36,142 bases of DNA from contig JADFXL010000008.1 in the NCBI GenBank assembly GCA_015233585.1, positions 1 through 36,142 on the forward strand, read 5' to 3'. Position numbers and translations under genes: made by a program. The notes under the pieces are model-generated. The model ran no database searches. It saw nothing but the letters and a program-made list of their open reading frames with translations, and was not told where the DNA came from. Of the stretch, positions 18,048-26,461 are shown piece after piece. This DNA comes from Alphaproteobacteria bacterium. GTDB lineage: Bacteria > Pseudomonadota > Alphaproteobacteria > Rhodospirillales > Rhodospirillaceae. Position 1 is the stretch's first letter, and each line of letters starts with the position of its first letter.

Positions 18048-18608
18048 ATGACCACACCGCAGGCTATTCAAACCATCGCCAAGGGCGCGGCGAATGTCGG
18101 CAAACTCTATGTGGGCGGCAAGGCGGCGCTGGTGCAAAACGCCGGTACCCCCACCAGCGGTTCCAGCGGTACGCTGGCAGGCAACGCCGATGTCGGGGCG
18201 TTGCTGGTCGATACCGTGAATGGCGTTCTCTACCAGAATACCGGAACCAATGCGGTGCCAGCGTGGACCGCTTTTGCTCCCGTTACGGCCGCCGCCACCG
18301 GCATCACCGCCGCCACCACTCAGACGCGGGTCGGCGCTACGGCGCTTACCGTCAAGGTCAACAATATCGCTACCGTCGCCAACAGCGGCGATGCGGTGGC
18401 CCTGCCGGCCGCTATCGCCGGCAAGTCCGTCGTGATCTTTAACAGCGGGGCTCACCCTGCCAGCGTGTTTCCGGCGGGCGCGTCGGACACCATCGACGGC
18501 GGGTCGGCGGGCGCGGCGGTTACGCTTACCAACGCCAAGCGGGCCGAGTTCTATTGTATTGCACAGGGCGTGTGGGTTTCGGCCCAGTTGGGGGTCGTGT
18601 CGGCTTGA
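18048..18608 (+). CDS. Phage virion-associated hypothetical protein (Ala/Thr-rich)
   Basis: RBS aaagga, ATG at 18048; GALLVDTVNGVLYQNTGTNAVPAWTAFAP; between capsid and neck genes. Confidence 0.55.
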   Translation: MTTPQAIQTIAKGAANVGKLYVGGKAALVQNAGTPTSGSSGTLAGNADVGALLVDTVNGVLYQNTGTNAVPAWTAFAPVTAAATGITAATTQTRVGATALTVKVNNIATVANSGDAVALPAAIAGKSVVIFNSGAHPASVFPAGASDTIDGGSAGAAVTLTNAKRAEFYCIAQGVWVSAQLGVVSA

Positions 18609-18691
18609 GGTTGAGGGCGGGATAGTGGAAGGCAATTCCCCTGTTCCGCCCACTTTTTAACCCACCCTCCCGCTTCCGGAAAGGATACCTC

Positions 18692-19138
18692 ATGACCTGG
18701 ACCTATGACATTACCCAACTCGCCACCTCGCCCATGATGCAGGTGCGGTTTCGCATTGGCGATACGCTTTCGACCGAGCCTCTGGTTCAGGACGAGGAGA
18801 TCAACCTGGCCATGGCGCAACGTGGCTCGCTGATCGGTGCGGCGGCGGTGGTGGCTCATGCCATCGCCGCCAGGTTCTCGCGCCTTTCGGACACCGAGAC
18901 CGGAAACGCCAGGCTGTCCCACTCCCAGAAGGCGGCGCAATATCGCCGGCTGGCGGTGGATCTGGAGGCGCTGGACGAAAGTATCGGCGGCGCCATGCCT
19001 TATGCCGGGGGGATTTCCCGCAGCGACAAGCGGAGCCGGGAGATTGACCCCGATCGCGTGCGGCCTTCGTTCACCCGGGGCATGACCGACTATCCCGTTG
19101 CCGGCGGGCAGGCTCCGGATGGCGGGGAACGGCCATGA
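18692..19138 (+). CDS. Head-tail connector-like protein
   Basis: MQVRFRIGDTLSTEPLVQDEEINLAMAQRGSLIGAAAVVAHAIAARFSR typical of connector/adaptor proteins. Confidence 0.65.
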   Translation: MTWTYDITQLATSPMMQVRFRIGDTLSTEPLVQDEEINLAMAQRGSLIGAAAVVAHAIAARFSRLSDTETGNARLSHSQKAAQYRRLAVDLEALDESIGGAMPYAGGISRSDKRSREIDPDRVRPSFTRGMTDYPVAGGQAPDGGERP

Positions 19139-19737
19139 GCTTTGCCGCTGCGTGGATGATGTCCGATATCGGCCAGAATGCGGCGGATATCGGGTCTGTG
19201 GTCACCTTGCGCAAGCGAACTTCGCTGGGTGGGCCAGATCCGGCGATCAATCCCGTGACCGGGACGGTGACGGTGGCAGCGGCGGCTTTGGTCGGGGCGG
19301 CTTCGGTTACCTTGAACGCGCCCCCGGGCAACTGGTTTCTGGCGGCGGGAGATCAGTTTTCCATCGCCGGGACGACGACCGTTTATACCGTGACGGCGCA
19401 GAGTATTGCGGCTTCGGGAGTGTTTTCCGGGGTCGCGGTCACGCCAGTACTGGCTTCTGCGGCAGCGGCGGGGGCGCTGGTGAGCTTTATCTTTGCGGGC
19501 GACTATTCGGTTGCGGCGGTGGTCTCCCGGTATCGCGACGAAATGATCAATGGCACCCTCGTTACGGCCAGCGATATCAATGTCGTCATGCCCGTTATGG
19601 ATCTCTTCGGCCGCGCCATTCCGGTGCCTTCGACCGAGGACCGGGTGATCGTGGGGGGGATTTCCCGTGCGGTCCTTACCGTTGGGACGACCAGGGTGGC
19701 CGGGGCGGCGTTGGCGTATGACGTTCAGTTGCGGTGA
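19135..19737 (+). CDS. Phage neck/tail-completion-like hypothetical protein
   Basis: ATGA overlap with the connector gene; LRKRTSLGGPDPAINPVTGTVTV... Confidence 0.5.
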   Translation: MSFAAAWMMSDIGQNAADIGSVVTLRKRTSLGGPDPAINPVTGTVTVAAAALVGAASVTLNAPPGNWFLAAGDQFSIAGTTTVYTVTAQSIAASGVFSGVAVTPVLASAAAAGALVSFIFAGDYSVAAVVSRYRDEMINGTLVTASDINVVMPVMDLFGRAIPVPSTEDRVIVGGISRAVLTVGTTRVAGAALAYDVQLR

Positions 19738-19767
19738 GATGGGGCAGTTGCGGTGAAGATGAGGCGG

Positions 19768-19836
19768 CATGACGCCCCTCGTGCTTTACCTTATGAGGGG
19801 GGAGCGCGAGGGGCCTCAGGCTCCTCGCATCTTTAT
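19768..19836. repeat. Family-2 dispersed palindrome
   Basis: catgacgcccctcgtgctttaccttatgaggggggagcgcgaggggcctcaggctcctcgc. Confidence 0.5.
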
Positions 19837-19852
19837 CTTCCTGGTGGACGGT

Positions 19853-20626
19853 TCACACGCGCTGACCCAGCCTGGTGATGGCGGCCATGACATCGGCCAA
19901 AGCGGAGATGCAGCCGGGAGGCCCCAGGCTCGCGGACGTATCCCCGATGGGGGCCGGAGCACACAGCAGGGATTCAAGGATAAGGGCGCTGTCGTTCTCG
20001 CGCTTTTCGAAGCTGACGACCTGCCAGCCCGTCATGGCCAGAAGCTGAACCAGCGCGCCGTAGGAATACTGGCTGTAGCAGCCGGGAACGTTTTCATCGG
20101 CCTCGCGGTACAGGGGAACGTCGTCCAGGATGTCCGCAGAGAAAAACATGTGACCGCCGGGACGGATGTATTTGCGGATCAGGCGGAAGATGGAGGTGGC
20201 CTCGGTCGGGTTCTGATGGGTGATGACCGAGAACAGGCACGCAAGGTCAAAGGTCCGGTCCTGGGGAAACGGCAGTTCGGTCACTTTTCGGGGCGGTGTT
20301 CCGGCCTTGTCGTAGTAATTATTCCGCATGTTCAGTTTGTAGTAGGACAGGCGGGGGTCCAGCGGCACGGCCTCAGCATTGAGGAAGTTGATCATTTCCA
20401 GCCAGGCATCAAGCCCGGTGTAGGAATTCAGCGGCAGGTTCCCGTTCAGGATCGTGTCGGTGAAGCGGGTGCCGCAGCCGAAGTCCAGGATGTCCAGACC
20501 CGCCAGGTCGGCCCGGCCAAGGCGTCTGGCCAGGTAATTCAACAGCCACGCCCCCGTTTCGACCGGAGGGCCATGCTTGGCGATGTGCGGCGCGTTGCGG
20601 ACGAATTTTTCAGGAACGACAAACAT
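19853..20626 (-). CDS. SAM-dependent methyltransferase
   Basis: LAGLDILDFGCGTRFTDTIL (motif I), DLACLFSVITHQNPTEATSIFRLIRKYIRPGGHMFFSADI. Confidence 0.82.
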   Translation of the reverse strand: MFVVPEKFVRNAPHIAKHGPPVETGAWLLNYLARRLGRADLAGLDILDFGCGTRFTDTILNGNLPLNSYTGLDAWLEMINFLNAEAVPLDPRLSYYKLNMRNNYYDKAGTPPRKVTELPFPQDRTFDLACLFSVITHQNPTEATSIFRLIRKYIRPGGHMFFSADILDDVPLYREADENVPGCYSQYSYGALVQLLAMTGWQVVSFEKRENDSALILESLLCAPAPIGDTSASLGPPGCISALADVMAAITRLGQRV

Positions 20627-20653
20627 GGAAAGGTTCTGCTCCGTTGGAGTCGC

Positions 20654-21070
20654 TCAGGCTTCGGCGCGGGAGCGCGGAGGCTCATAAGGGCGCATGATGG
20701 CCATGAAGCGGCTGTCCATGCTGGCGAGCCAGGTCGACAGCCCCCGCAATTCGCCCCGCATTTCCGCCTGTGCCAATTCGAGGCTTTTCAGCCGGGCGTC
20801 CACATAGTCGAACCGGGCGTCCATCTGATCGAACCTAGTGTCCATCTTGTCGAGCCGGGCGTCCATCTTGTCGAGCCGGGCGTCCATCTGATCGAACCGG
20901 GCATCCATCTTGTCGAGCCGGGTGTCTATCTTGTCGAGCCGGTTATGCACCAGCGCAAAGCCTTGTTCGATCAAATGCCGCAGTTCGTCATTTTCCTTGC
21001 TCATCGACTTTCCTCTTGTGGAATGCGGATCCCCAACACCCGCCAGGAACTTGCCGGTTTTCCCGCTCAT
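20654..21070 (-). CDS. Heptad-repeat coiled-coil protein
   Basis: Tandem 7-aa units DTRLDKM/DARFDQM/DARLDKM (21-bp repeats). Confidence 0.65.
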   Translation of the reverse strand: MSGKTGKFLAGVGDPHSTRGKSMSKENDELRHLIEQGFALVHNRLDKIDTRLDKMDARFDQMDARLDKMDARLDKMDTRFDQMDARFDYVDARLKSLELAQAEMRGELRGLSTWLASMDSRFMAIMRPYEPPRSRAEA

Positions 21071-21147
21071 GGCCGCCCCTCCTTTGAATACCAGTTCACA
21101 TTACACCATACGGGGCCGGGTGGCCCCACTTTTTTGCGAGGTCCATC

Positions 21148-21561
21148 ATGTCTTTCACCGACGCGCGTGCGGCCATCGAGACTCTGTTTTCGGGCGCTTT
21201 TACCGAGACCCCCATAGCCTGGCAGGACACGGCTTTCGTGCCGCCCGTCGAGGCGCCCTGGGTGGATTTCGCCATTACCTTCCTTGGGGCCGTCCAGATC
21301 ACCATGGGACCGGCGGGGGGGCAGACATGGCGCACCGAGGGCCGGGTCGAGGTTCTGCTCCATTCGCCCCAGGGGATCGGGATCAAGGGGCTTTCCACGT
21401 TGCAGGATGCGGTGGGAGATATCTTTCGCGGATATTCTACCGCAACTCCAGGTGGTGCCTGGCTGTTGTTCCTGGGCCCCACGCCGACCCCCGCCCGGCG
21501 GGCCGGCGGGTGGTATGAAGGCGGGGTCATCTGCCGGTTTTACTATGACGAGGTGCGGTGA
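21148..21561 (+). CDS. Phage tail terminator-like protein
   Basis: FTDARAAIETLFSGAFTETPIAWQDTAFVPPVEAPWVDFAITF...RTEGRVEVLLHSPQGIGIKGLSTLQDAVGDIFRG. Confidence 0.7.
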   Translation: MSFTDARAAIETLFSGAFTETPIAWQDTAFVPPVEAPWVDFAITFLGAVQITMGPAGGQTWRTEGRVEVLLHSPQGIGIKGLSTLQDAVGDIFRGYSTATPGGAWLLFLGPTPTPARRAGGWYEGGVICRFYYDEVR

Positions 21562-21707
21562 GACGGGGTGCGGTGAGACGGGCGACCCGGACCAATTCGG
21601 GTGTTGACTTTTACGGCAGGGTGCAATGAACTGGGACGGAGGCGTGGGGCTGACCGCCATGAGTCCTCAAAGTGCACGATGTCAACCGCGTATCCTGTGA
21701 ACGAGAC

Positions 21708-22109
21708 ATGACTGGACAAGAGAATATATTGCTCGTGCAAACGCTGCTCTGTGATGATGTGCGCAGAGAGATCACCGGCAAGGATATCATCATCGGCACT
21801 TATGGTGATTTGATCCTGTTGGAAACGTTCCCGGCGAATTTGCAATTCTGCCTTTGGAATCGAGTAAGATATTTTGGCAAGGTTGACTCAATTGTCATAA
21901 ACTTACAGGTTGTCGGGCCATCGGGCACGATATCGTTTCCGCCGTTCCCGTTCTCCATCGCTGCCCATCGGGAGGGCGAATTAGGGAACATCGTCATCAG
22001 CCCCATACGGGTTCCCGTTGAATATCCTGGTGATCTGGCCTTCCAGTGGCAACTCCCCGGCAGGGATTGGGAGACCCTCGCCTCCCTCACGGTTTCAGAG
22101 GCGATCTGA
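21708..22109 (+). CDS. DUF6941-like protein
   Basis: LLVQTLLCDDVRREITGKDIIIGTYGDLILLETFPANLQFCLWNRVRY matches the DUF6941 N-terminal pattern. Confidence 0.6.
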   Translation: MTGQENILLVQTLLCDDVRREITGKDIIIGTYGDLILLETFPANLQFCLWNRVRYFGKVDSIVINLQVVGPSGTISFPPFPFSIAAHREGELGNIVISPIRVPVEYPGDLAFQWQLPGRDWETLASLTVSEAI

Positions 22110-22130
22110 GTTTAGTCTGGAGCCATGCCC

Positions 22131-22246
22131 CAGCAAAATGGGGTTCGGGGCCCAAGGCCCAGCAAAATGGGGTTCGGGGCCCAAGGCCCAGCAAAATGGG
22201 GTTCGGGGCCCAAGGCCCAGCAAAATGGGGTTCGGGGCCCAAGGCC
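22131..22246. repeat. Four perfect tandem 29-bp repeats
   Basis: (cagcaaaatggggttcggggcccaaggcc) x4 starting at 22131, 22160, 22189, 22218; runs into family-1 tail ccgagcgggtgtgggctgcaagcccacc. Confidence 0.95.
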
Positions 22247-22343
22247 CCGAGCGGGTGTGGGCTGCAAGCCCACCTCTTCCGCCGACAATCCTCACCACAA
22301 CCCACAAGGGCGCTTCGGCGCCCTTTTTTATTGGGGGAACACC

Positions 22344-23504
22344 ATGAACCCACTCGCGCGCGTCAGCCATCAATCCATCGCCTATGGGATCGAAACTACG
22401 CCGGGCACGCCCCCGGCCGTCGCCTTCCGGTCGTTGCGGGTCACGGGACAGAGCCTTGATCAGGGACTGGGGTATCGCCCGGCCTCCGGGTGGGCGTTGC
22501 AGGTGGCCGAACAGGTGCTCGTCGATCAGGAACCGGGCGGCGGGATCGCCTATGAGGTCGCCTTCGGGGCGCCGGATGATCTGTGGCTGGCGCAACTGCG
22601 GGCCGCCGCCTGGGTGACGGGGACGACGTTTACCGCTTCCGATATCACCCTCACCTCCAGCGGACTCTCGTCCGTCACGACCGATTTCACCACGCTCGGG
22701 CTTGCCGTCGGCCAGTACGGGAGGGTGGGGACGTATGGGACGGCGCGGATTCAGGCCATCCGTGCTCATGCGCTGACGCTGGACTGCCTCCCCCTGGGGT
22801 GGAGCGCCGGGGCCAGCGGGACGGTTCACTTCGTTGGCGCGGACTACCTCACCAACGGCACCACGGCTACCAGTTTCACCCTGGAGCGGGTCCATGCGGA
22901 GGTCGGCGGCGGCGTGTTTGACTTCTCCGGCATGAGGCCGGATCACACCGTCATCGCCATGCGGGCCGGACGGCGGGTGCAGGGCGCCACCGTCTTCAAG
23001 GGTCTGAGCGCCACCCGCAATACGGCAAGCCTGTCCACCGGCGCGGTGCTGGGGCCGTTGGGCGGCGAGGTCATGGATGCGGGGGCTTCGGGCGGGGTTG
23101 TTCTGTATGAGGCGGGCGTGGTCACGGGAATGATTCAGTCGGCCGCGTTTACGCTGAAGAGCAACCTCAAGGCGGAGAAATCGGCAGTGAGCCTGGGTAA
23201 TGCGGGCTTTGCCGACGGTGAGGGTCAGGGCTTGTTTCAGTTTGATGCCGTGTTTGCGACCACGGCGGGTACGGCGCTTTATGACAAGTATCTGGCCGGA
23301 ACCCAGACTTCGCTGGCGGCCTTGATGCGGGACAGCGCGGGAAATGCGTATGTCGTGTCCCTGCCGGCGGTGCGGTTGACGGCGTGCCGGGTGGTGGCCA
23401 CGGACCTGGGCCGGGAGGTCCGGCTCAGGGGCGCCGCGCACGCGCTGGTGGATAGCGCCACCGGCGTCATGGCCCGTATCGACCGGATCGCGGCGGGGCG
23501 GTGA
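22344..23504 (+). CDS. Phage tail tube protein
   Basis: MNPLARVSHQSIAYGIETTPGTPPAVAFRSLRVTGQSL...TSFTLERVHAEV...GMIQSAAFTLKSNLKAEKSAVSLGNAGF; typical tail tube organisation. Confidence 0.78.
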   Translation: MNPLARVSHQSIAYGIETTPGTPPAVAFRSLRVTGQSLDQGLGYRPASGWALQVAEQVLVDQEPGGGIAYEVAFGAPDDLWLAQLRAAAWVTGTTFTASDITLTSSGLSSVTTDFTTLGLAVGQYGRVGTYGTARIQAIRAHALTLDCLPLGWSAGASGTVHFVGADYLTNGTTATSFTLERVHAEVGGGVFDFSGMRPDHTVIAMRAGRRVQGATVFKGLSATRNTASLSTGAVLGPLGGEVMDAGASGGVVLYEAGVVTGMIQSAAFTLKSNLKAEKSAVSLGNAGFADGEGQGLFQFDAVFATTAGTALYDKYLAGTQTSLAALMRDSAGNAYVVSLPAVRLTACRVVATDLGREVRLRGAAHALVDSATGVMARIDRIAAGR

Positions 23505-23517
23505 GCGATCCCTCCCT

Positions 23518-23614
23518 GTCGGGCTGCCGCCCGAACCCGCCTGGAGCGAGGCTCCAGACCTCCTTTTTATCAATTGAAAAGGGGGTTCGGGGCATAGCCC
23601 CGAGCGGGTGTGGG
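23518..23614. repeat. Family-1 dispersed palindromic repeat
   Basis: gtcgggctgccgcccgaacccgcctggagcgaggctccagacctccttt...gggggttcggggcatagccccgagcgggtgtgggc; near-identical to 28788. Confidence 0.85.
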
Positions 23615-23685
23615 CGACGGCCCAATGGCGAAGTCAAATCCCGTCCCCGTTTCAATAACCAGAACCTTCAACAGGAGCACCGCCA

Positions 23686-24219
23686 ATGGTTAGCACGGTT
23701 CTTACCCTCTCCGGGCGCGATATCCCCGCCTGGTCGGCGCGCTGGCTGGACGAGACGCTGGAGATGATGCCGCTGGGCGAGATCCGGCGCGATGTCAATG
23801 GCAATCTGGTCGATCTGACCCTGAGCCTGGAACGTAAATACCGCTGTACGTTGTACTGCCGGGATCGGGAGGCGCCGCCTCTGGACGGAGTGTACCGGGG
23901 GACGACGCTGACGGTCGGGTGCGTGACCGAACTGGTGATACCGGTGAGCCTTGCCAGTGGTTCCGCTACCGGAACGGCGGCTCGCACCATCGTGGCCGGG
24001 TCGGCACGAGGATATCGTAATAGTGGCTCATCCTATCAGCAGGCCGCTTCCGTCAGCGTGAGCGGGGCGGCGATCCGTATCGGGTTTGGAGACTCCTCCT
24101 CGGGCAATGCGTTTATTGCATATCGGCCGTCGCTGTCGATGATGGTCAGCGCCATTCGCTATGGCAGCGGGGAGATGCGGGCGCAACGGCCCTGGTCGAT
24201 GGTGCTGGAGGAAGTTTAA
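23686..24219 (+). CDS. Phage tail-region hypothetical protein
   Basis: MVSTVLTLSGRDIPAWSARWLDETLEMMPLGEIRRDVNGNLVDLTL; collinear with tail genes. Confidence 0.5.
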   Translation: MVSTVLTLSGRDIPAWSARWLDETLEMMPLGEIRRDVNGNLVDLTLSLERKYRCTLYCRDREAPPLDGVYRGTTLTVGCVTELVIPVSLASGSATGTAARTIVAGSARGYRNSGSSYQQAASVSVSGAAIRIGFGDSSSGNAFIAYRPSLSMMVSAIRYGSGEMRAQRPWSMVLEEV

Positions 24220-24812
24220 GGGCGAGGGAGCTGAAGCCCCCTCGCGCTCCCCCCTTTTGTGGACAGGGGCTGGGATGGGTCGTTGAGGGGGACGCCGGCG
24301 GCGGCGACGGCGTTTGCGGTCCAGGTGTTGCACGTATGGAACATGTCAAACGTCCCGTTTGCCGGGTAAAAGTGACTGAAGGAATATAAACCCGGCGCCG
24401 CAGGGGCGCGGGAGGCATTCTCCCGGCGGAACGTCGCCGTAATGTAGGCGATCAGATTGCGGAATTGCTCCGGGGAAACACGAAACGCCAGCCGTTCCTG
24501 GGTCGGAAAGACGATATCCGGCGCCGCCGGCAAGCCCGCAACATGAAGGACGGCAGGACCGGGCACGAGCGCCGCGCCCACCGCCATGGCAAAGGTGGGC
24601 TTGGGGGCCGGGTAGTAATCGGCATCCCCCCAGCCGAACTCGATCCACTGGGCATCAGGAAAGTCGGCCAGTTCGGGAATATCCCGCTCCGAAAGATCCC
24701 CCCGCGCCACGTCCACGCCCGAGTGCCAGCCATTGCTGGTCACCAGGAACAAAACCTCGTCCGCTCTGGCCGGGGTGATCTGGCCGGTCAGCCCAAGGAA
24801 CACTGCTATCAA
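24216..24812 (-). CDS. DUF2459-like (putative periplasmic hydrolase) protein
   Basis: VLFLVTSNGWHSGVDVARGDL, AQWIEFGWGDADYY, MFHTCNTWTANAVAAAGVPL; start codon unclear (no ATG; TTG at 24812). Confidence 0.75.
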   Translation of the reverse strand: MIAVFLGLTGQITPARADEVLFLVTSNGWHSGVDVARGDLSERDIPELADFPDAQWIEFGWGDADYYPAPKPTFAMAVGAALVPGPAVLHVAGLPAAPDIVFPTQERLAFRVSPEQFRNLIAYITATFRRENASRAPAAPGLYSFSHFYPANGTFDMFHTCNTWTANAVAAAGVPLNDPSQPLSTKGGSARGLQLPRP

Positions 24813-24945
24813 AACGAGAATTTCACGCCATTGCTTTGCCAGATCGATTATGATTTGATTCCCTTCAGCGGCGGCGTTTGATTTTTGGATATTGGCCGCG
24901 TGGCGGGATTTTTGTCAAGGGGGGTGGGATGGCGTCGGAGGAACA
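24755..24945. repeat. Duplicated segment A (DUF2459 5' end plus upstream region)
   Basis: agatcgattatgatttgattcccttcagcggcggcgtttgatttttggatattggccgcgtggcgggatttttgtcaagg matches 34921-35110. Confidence 0.85.
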
Positions 24946-25026
24946 TCTATTTCGTAGCATAGCGAACCGCTACAGGGGCAGGCCATCAATGGCAAGCGCA
25001 TATCATACCTGAAAGGATATAAAAAA

Positions 25027-25347
25027 ATGGAAGAATCAAAAAAAATTAGCAAAATTAACGTAACTATTGATGTTGTATCAGCAATTTCTATCTTAATCGG
25101 AGACAGTGCATTGAATTGTTTACGCTATATTCACCCTATGAGGCCAATTGCATCACATATATTTTTTATTAACATAGCCCCATTTAGTATTGCTTTTATT
25201 TGGGGATTTATTAGATGTTCAAAAATTATGTTCAGGAGATTCCCAATACTAATGACCGGAGGTAGGTTATATAAAGTGCCAATCGTAACAGTATATTTCT
25301 GTATTTTTTATGTTGTTTTTTATCTTACGTCCCTCCCATGGAGATAA
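25027..25347 (+). CDS. Small AT-rich membrane protein
   Basis: Hydrophobic segments ASHIFFINIAPFSIAFIWGFI and VPIVTVYFCIFYVVFYLTSL; low GC. Confidence 0.6.
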   Translation: MEESKKISKINVTIDVVSAISILIGDSALNCLRYIHPMRPIASHIFFINIAPFSIAFIWGFIRCSKIMFRRFPILMTGGRLYKVPIVTVYFCIFYVVFYLTSLPWR

Positions 25348-25351
25348 TCCG

Positions 25352-26326
25352 ATGCCAAATATACCGGAGATTACTATACCATTAGTCTCTGCTGCCGATA
25401 ATATCGCCAGCAACCGTGGCGGTCCAGCGAATGACGTAAATACAACGGCTCAAGTGGCAGCCACACTCGCCGGCATAAGCGACTTGACGAACCCGGCGAA
25501 CAGTGCCGCCGCTTCTCTTATTGGTGATGTGGCTATCGTTGGCGGCGGTTTTGCCGGTATGTTTGGTGATGTGCCTGTTGCGGAGGGACTCAATGTTGTC
25601 GGTATCGCATCATCGGCCGCTGGCATGGCGCTTAATCACCCGAAAGAATTATCGAATCTGTTTAATAGCTCCGGCAACAACTCGGATTCAGAAGCGTACA
25701 AAACAGGATCAGACCCACTGAATGGCATTCAAGACTTCTCATTCTTTGATATAGATGATTCGGAGCAAAATCCCGAACTGGAACCGGGCATCCCCGGCTG
25801 GGTGCACAACTCACCCTGGCCGGATGACGGCTACCATGCGGCCCCGGAGGCCGGGCCGCCGGATCCGCCGTCGATGGTGATCACCGCCCCCTATCCGCCG
25901 GAGGATAAAGGCGTCGCCCGGAACGACCGGAGCAACAATTTTCAGATGTGGCTCCAGCATAATGCCGAATTCCGGAATACTTCCGAGGTCTCGGTGGTGT
26001 CATCGGCGGGGGGCGCGTTGGCGCTGGACCCGAATATCGCCAATGTCTGGTGTGTCACCCCCACGGGGAACCTCGTCCTTTCGTGCACCCAGCTTGCCGC
26101 ATTGCCGATCCAACAGAGCGGGGATCTCTGGCGCAGCCGGTCCCGGTCCTGTATTCTTCGGCTGTATCTGTATTGCAACGACAATACGGTGTCGTTTTCC
26201 GGCATCCAGTGGGCGTCCGGGGCGGTGCCGACGCCCTCGGCCAGCGGCGTGGATGTCTATGTGTTCTCGGCGCCCTTCATTGGCGCGCCCTTTATCGGCC
26301 ATGTGGCCGATCAGGCGTGCGCGTAA
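25352..26326 (+). CDS. Chimeric protein: AT-rich glycine-zipper-like N-terminus fused to phage tail-fibre-like C-terminal domain
   Basis: N-terminal AASLIGDVAIVGGGFAGMFG; C-terminal ALALDPNIANVWCVTPTGNLVLSC...ILRLYLYCNDNTVSFSGIQWASGAVPTPSASGVDVYVFSAP resembles tail-fibre C-terminal domains. Confidence 0.5.
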   Translation: MPNIPEITIPLVSAADNIASNRGGPANDVNTTAQVAATLAGISDLTNPANSAAASLIGDVAIVGGGFAGMFGDVPVAEGLNVVGIASSAAGMALNHPKELSNLFNSSGNNSDSEAYKTGSDPLNGIQDFSFFDIDDSEQNPELEPGIPGWVHNSPWPDDGYHAAPEAGPPDPPSMVITAPYPPEDKGVARNDRSNNFQMWLQHNAEFRNTSEVSVVSSAGGALALDPNIANVWCVTPTGNLVLSCTQLAALPIQQSGDLWRSRSRSCILRLYLYCNDNTVSFSGIQWASGAVPTPSASGVDVYVFSAPFIGAPFIGHVADQACA

Positions 26327-26330
26327 GCCA

Positions 26331-26430
26331 GAGCGAGGGAGCCAGCCCCCTCGCGCTCCCCCATCAAGCGTCCATAATGAATATGAAATGGGGAGCCCGA
26401 GGGGCCTGAGGCCCCTCGTCCTTAATCCCT
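26331..26430. repeat. Family-2 dispersed palindromes (two hairpins)
   Basis: agcgagggagccagccccctcgcgctccccc and ggggagcccgaggggcctgaggcccctcgtcctt. Confidence 0.6.
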
Positions 26431-26461
26431 TGTCCCCCCCCCAACGAACGAGGGCCGCGCG

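Noticed and set aside
20800-20960. Repeats near 20.8-20.95 kb as a regulatory iteron array
   Set aside because: 21-bp periodicity is in frame and encodes heptads of a coiled-coil protein.
19769-21217. 482-aa plus-strand ORF
   Set aside because: Antisense to a clear methyltransferase and a coiled-coil gene; composition (VEPGVHLVEPGVHLIEP) is antisense of the heptad repeats.
22131-22246. Possible CRISPR array
   Set aside because: 29-bp units are directly contiguous with no spacers and no cas genes.
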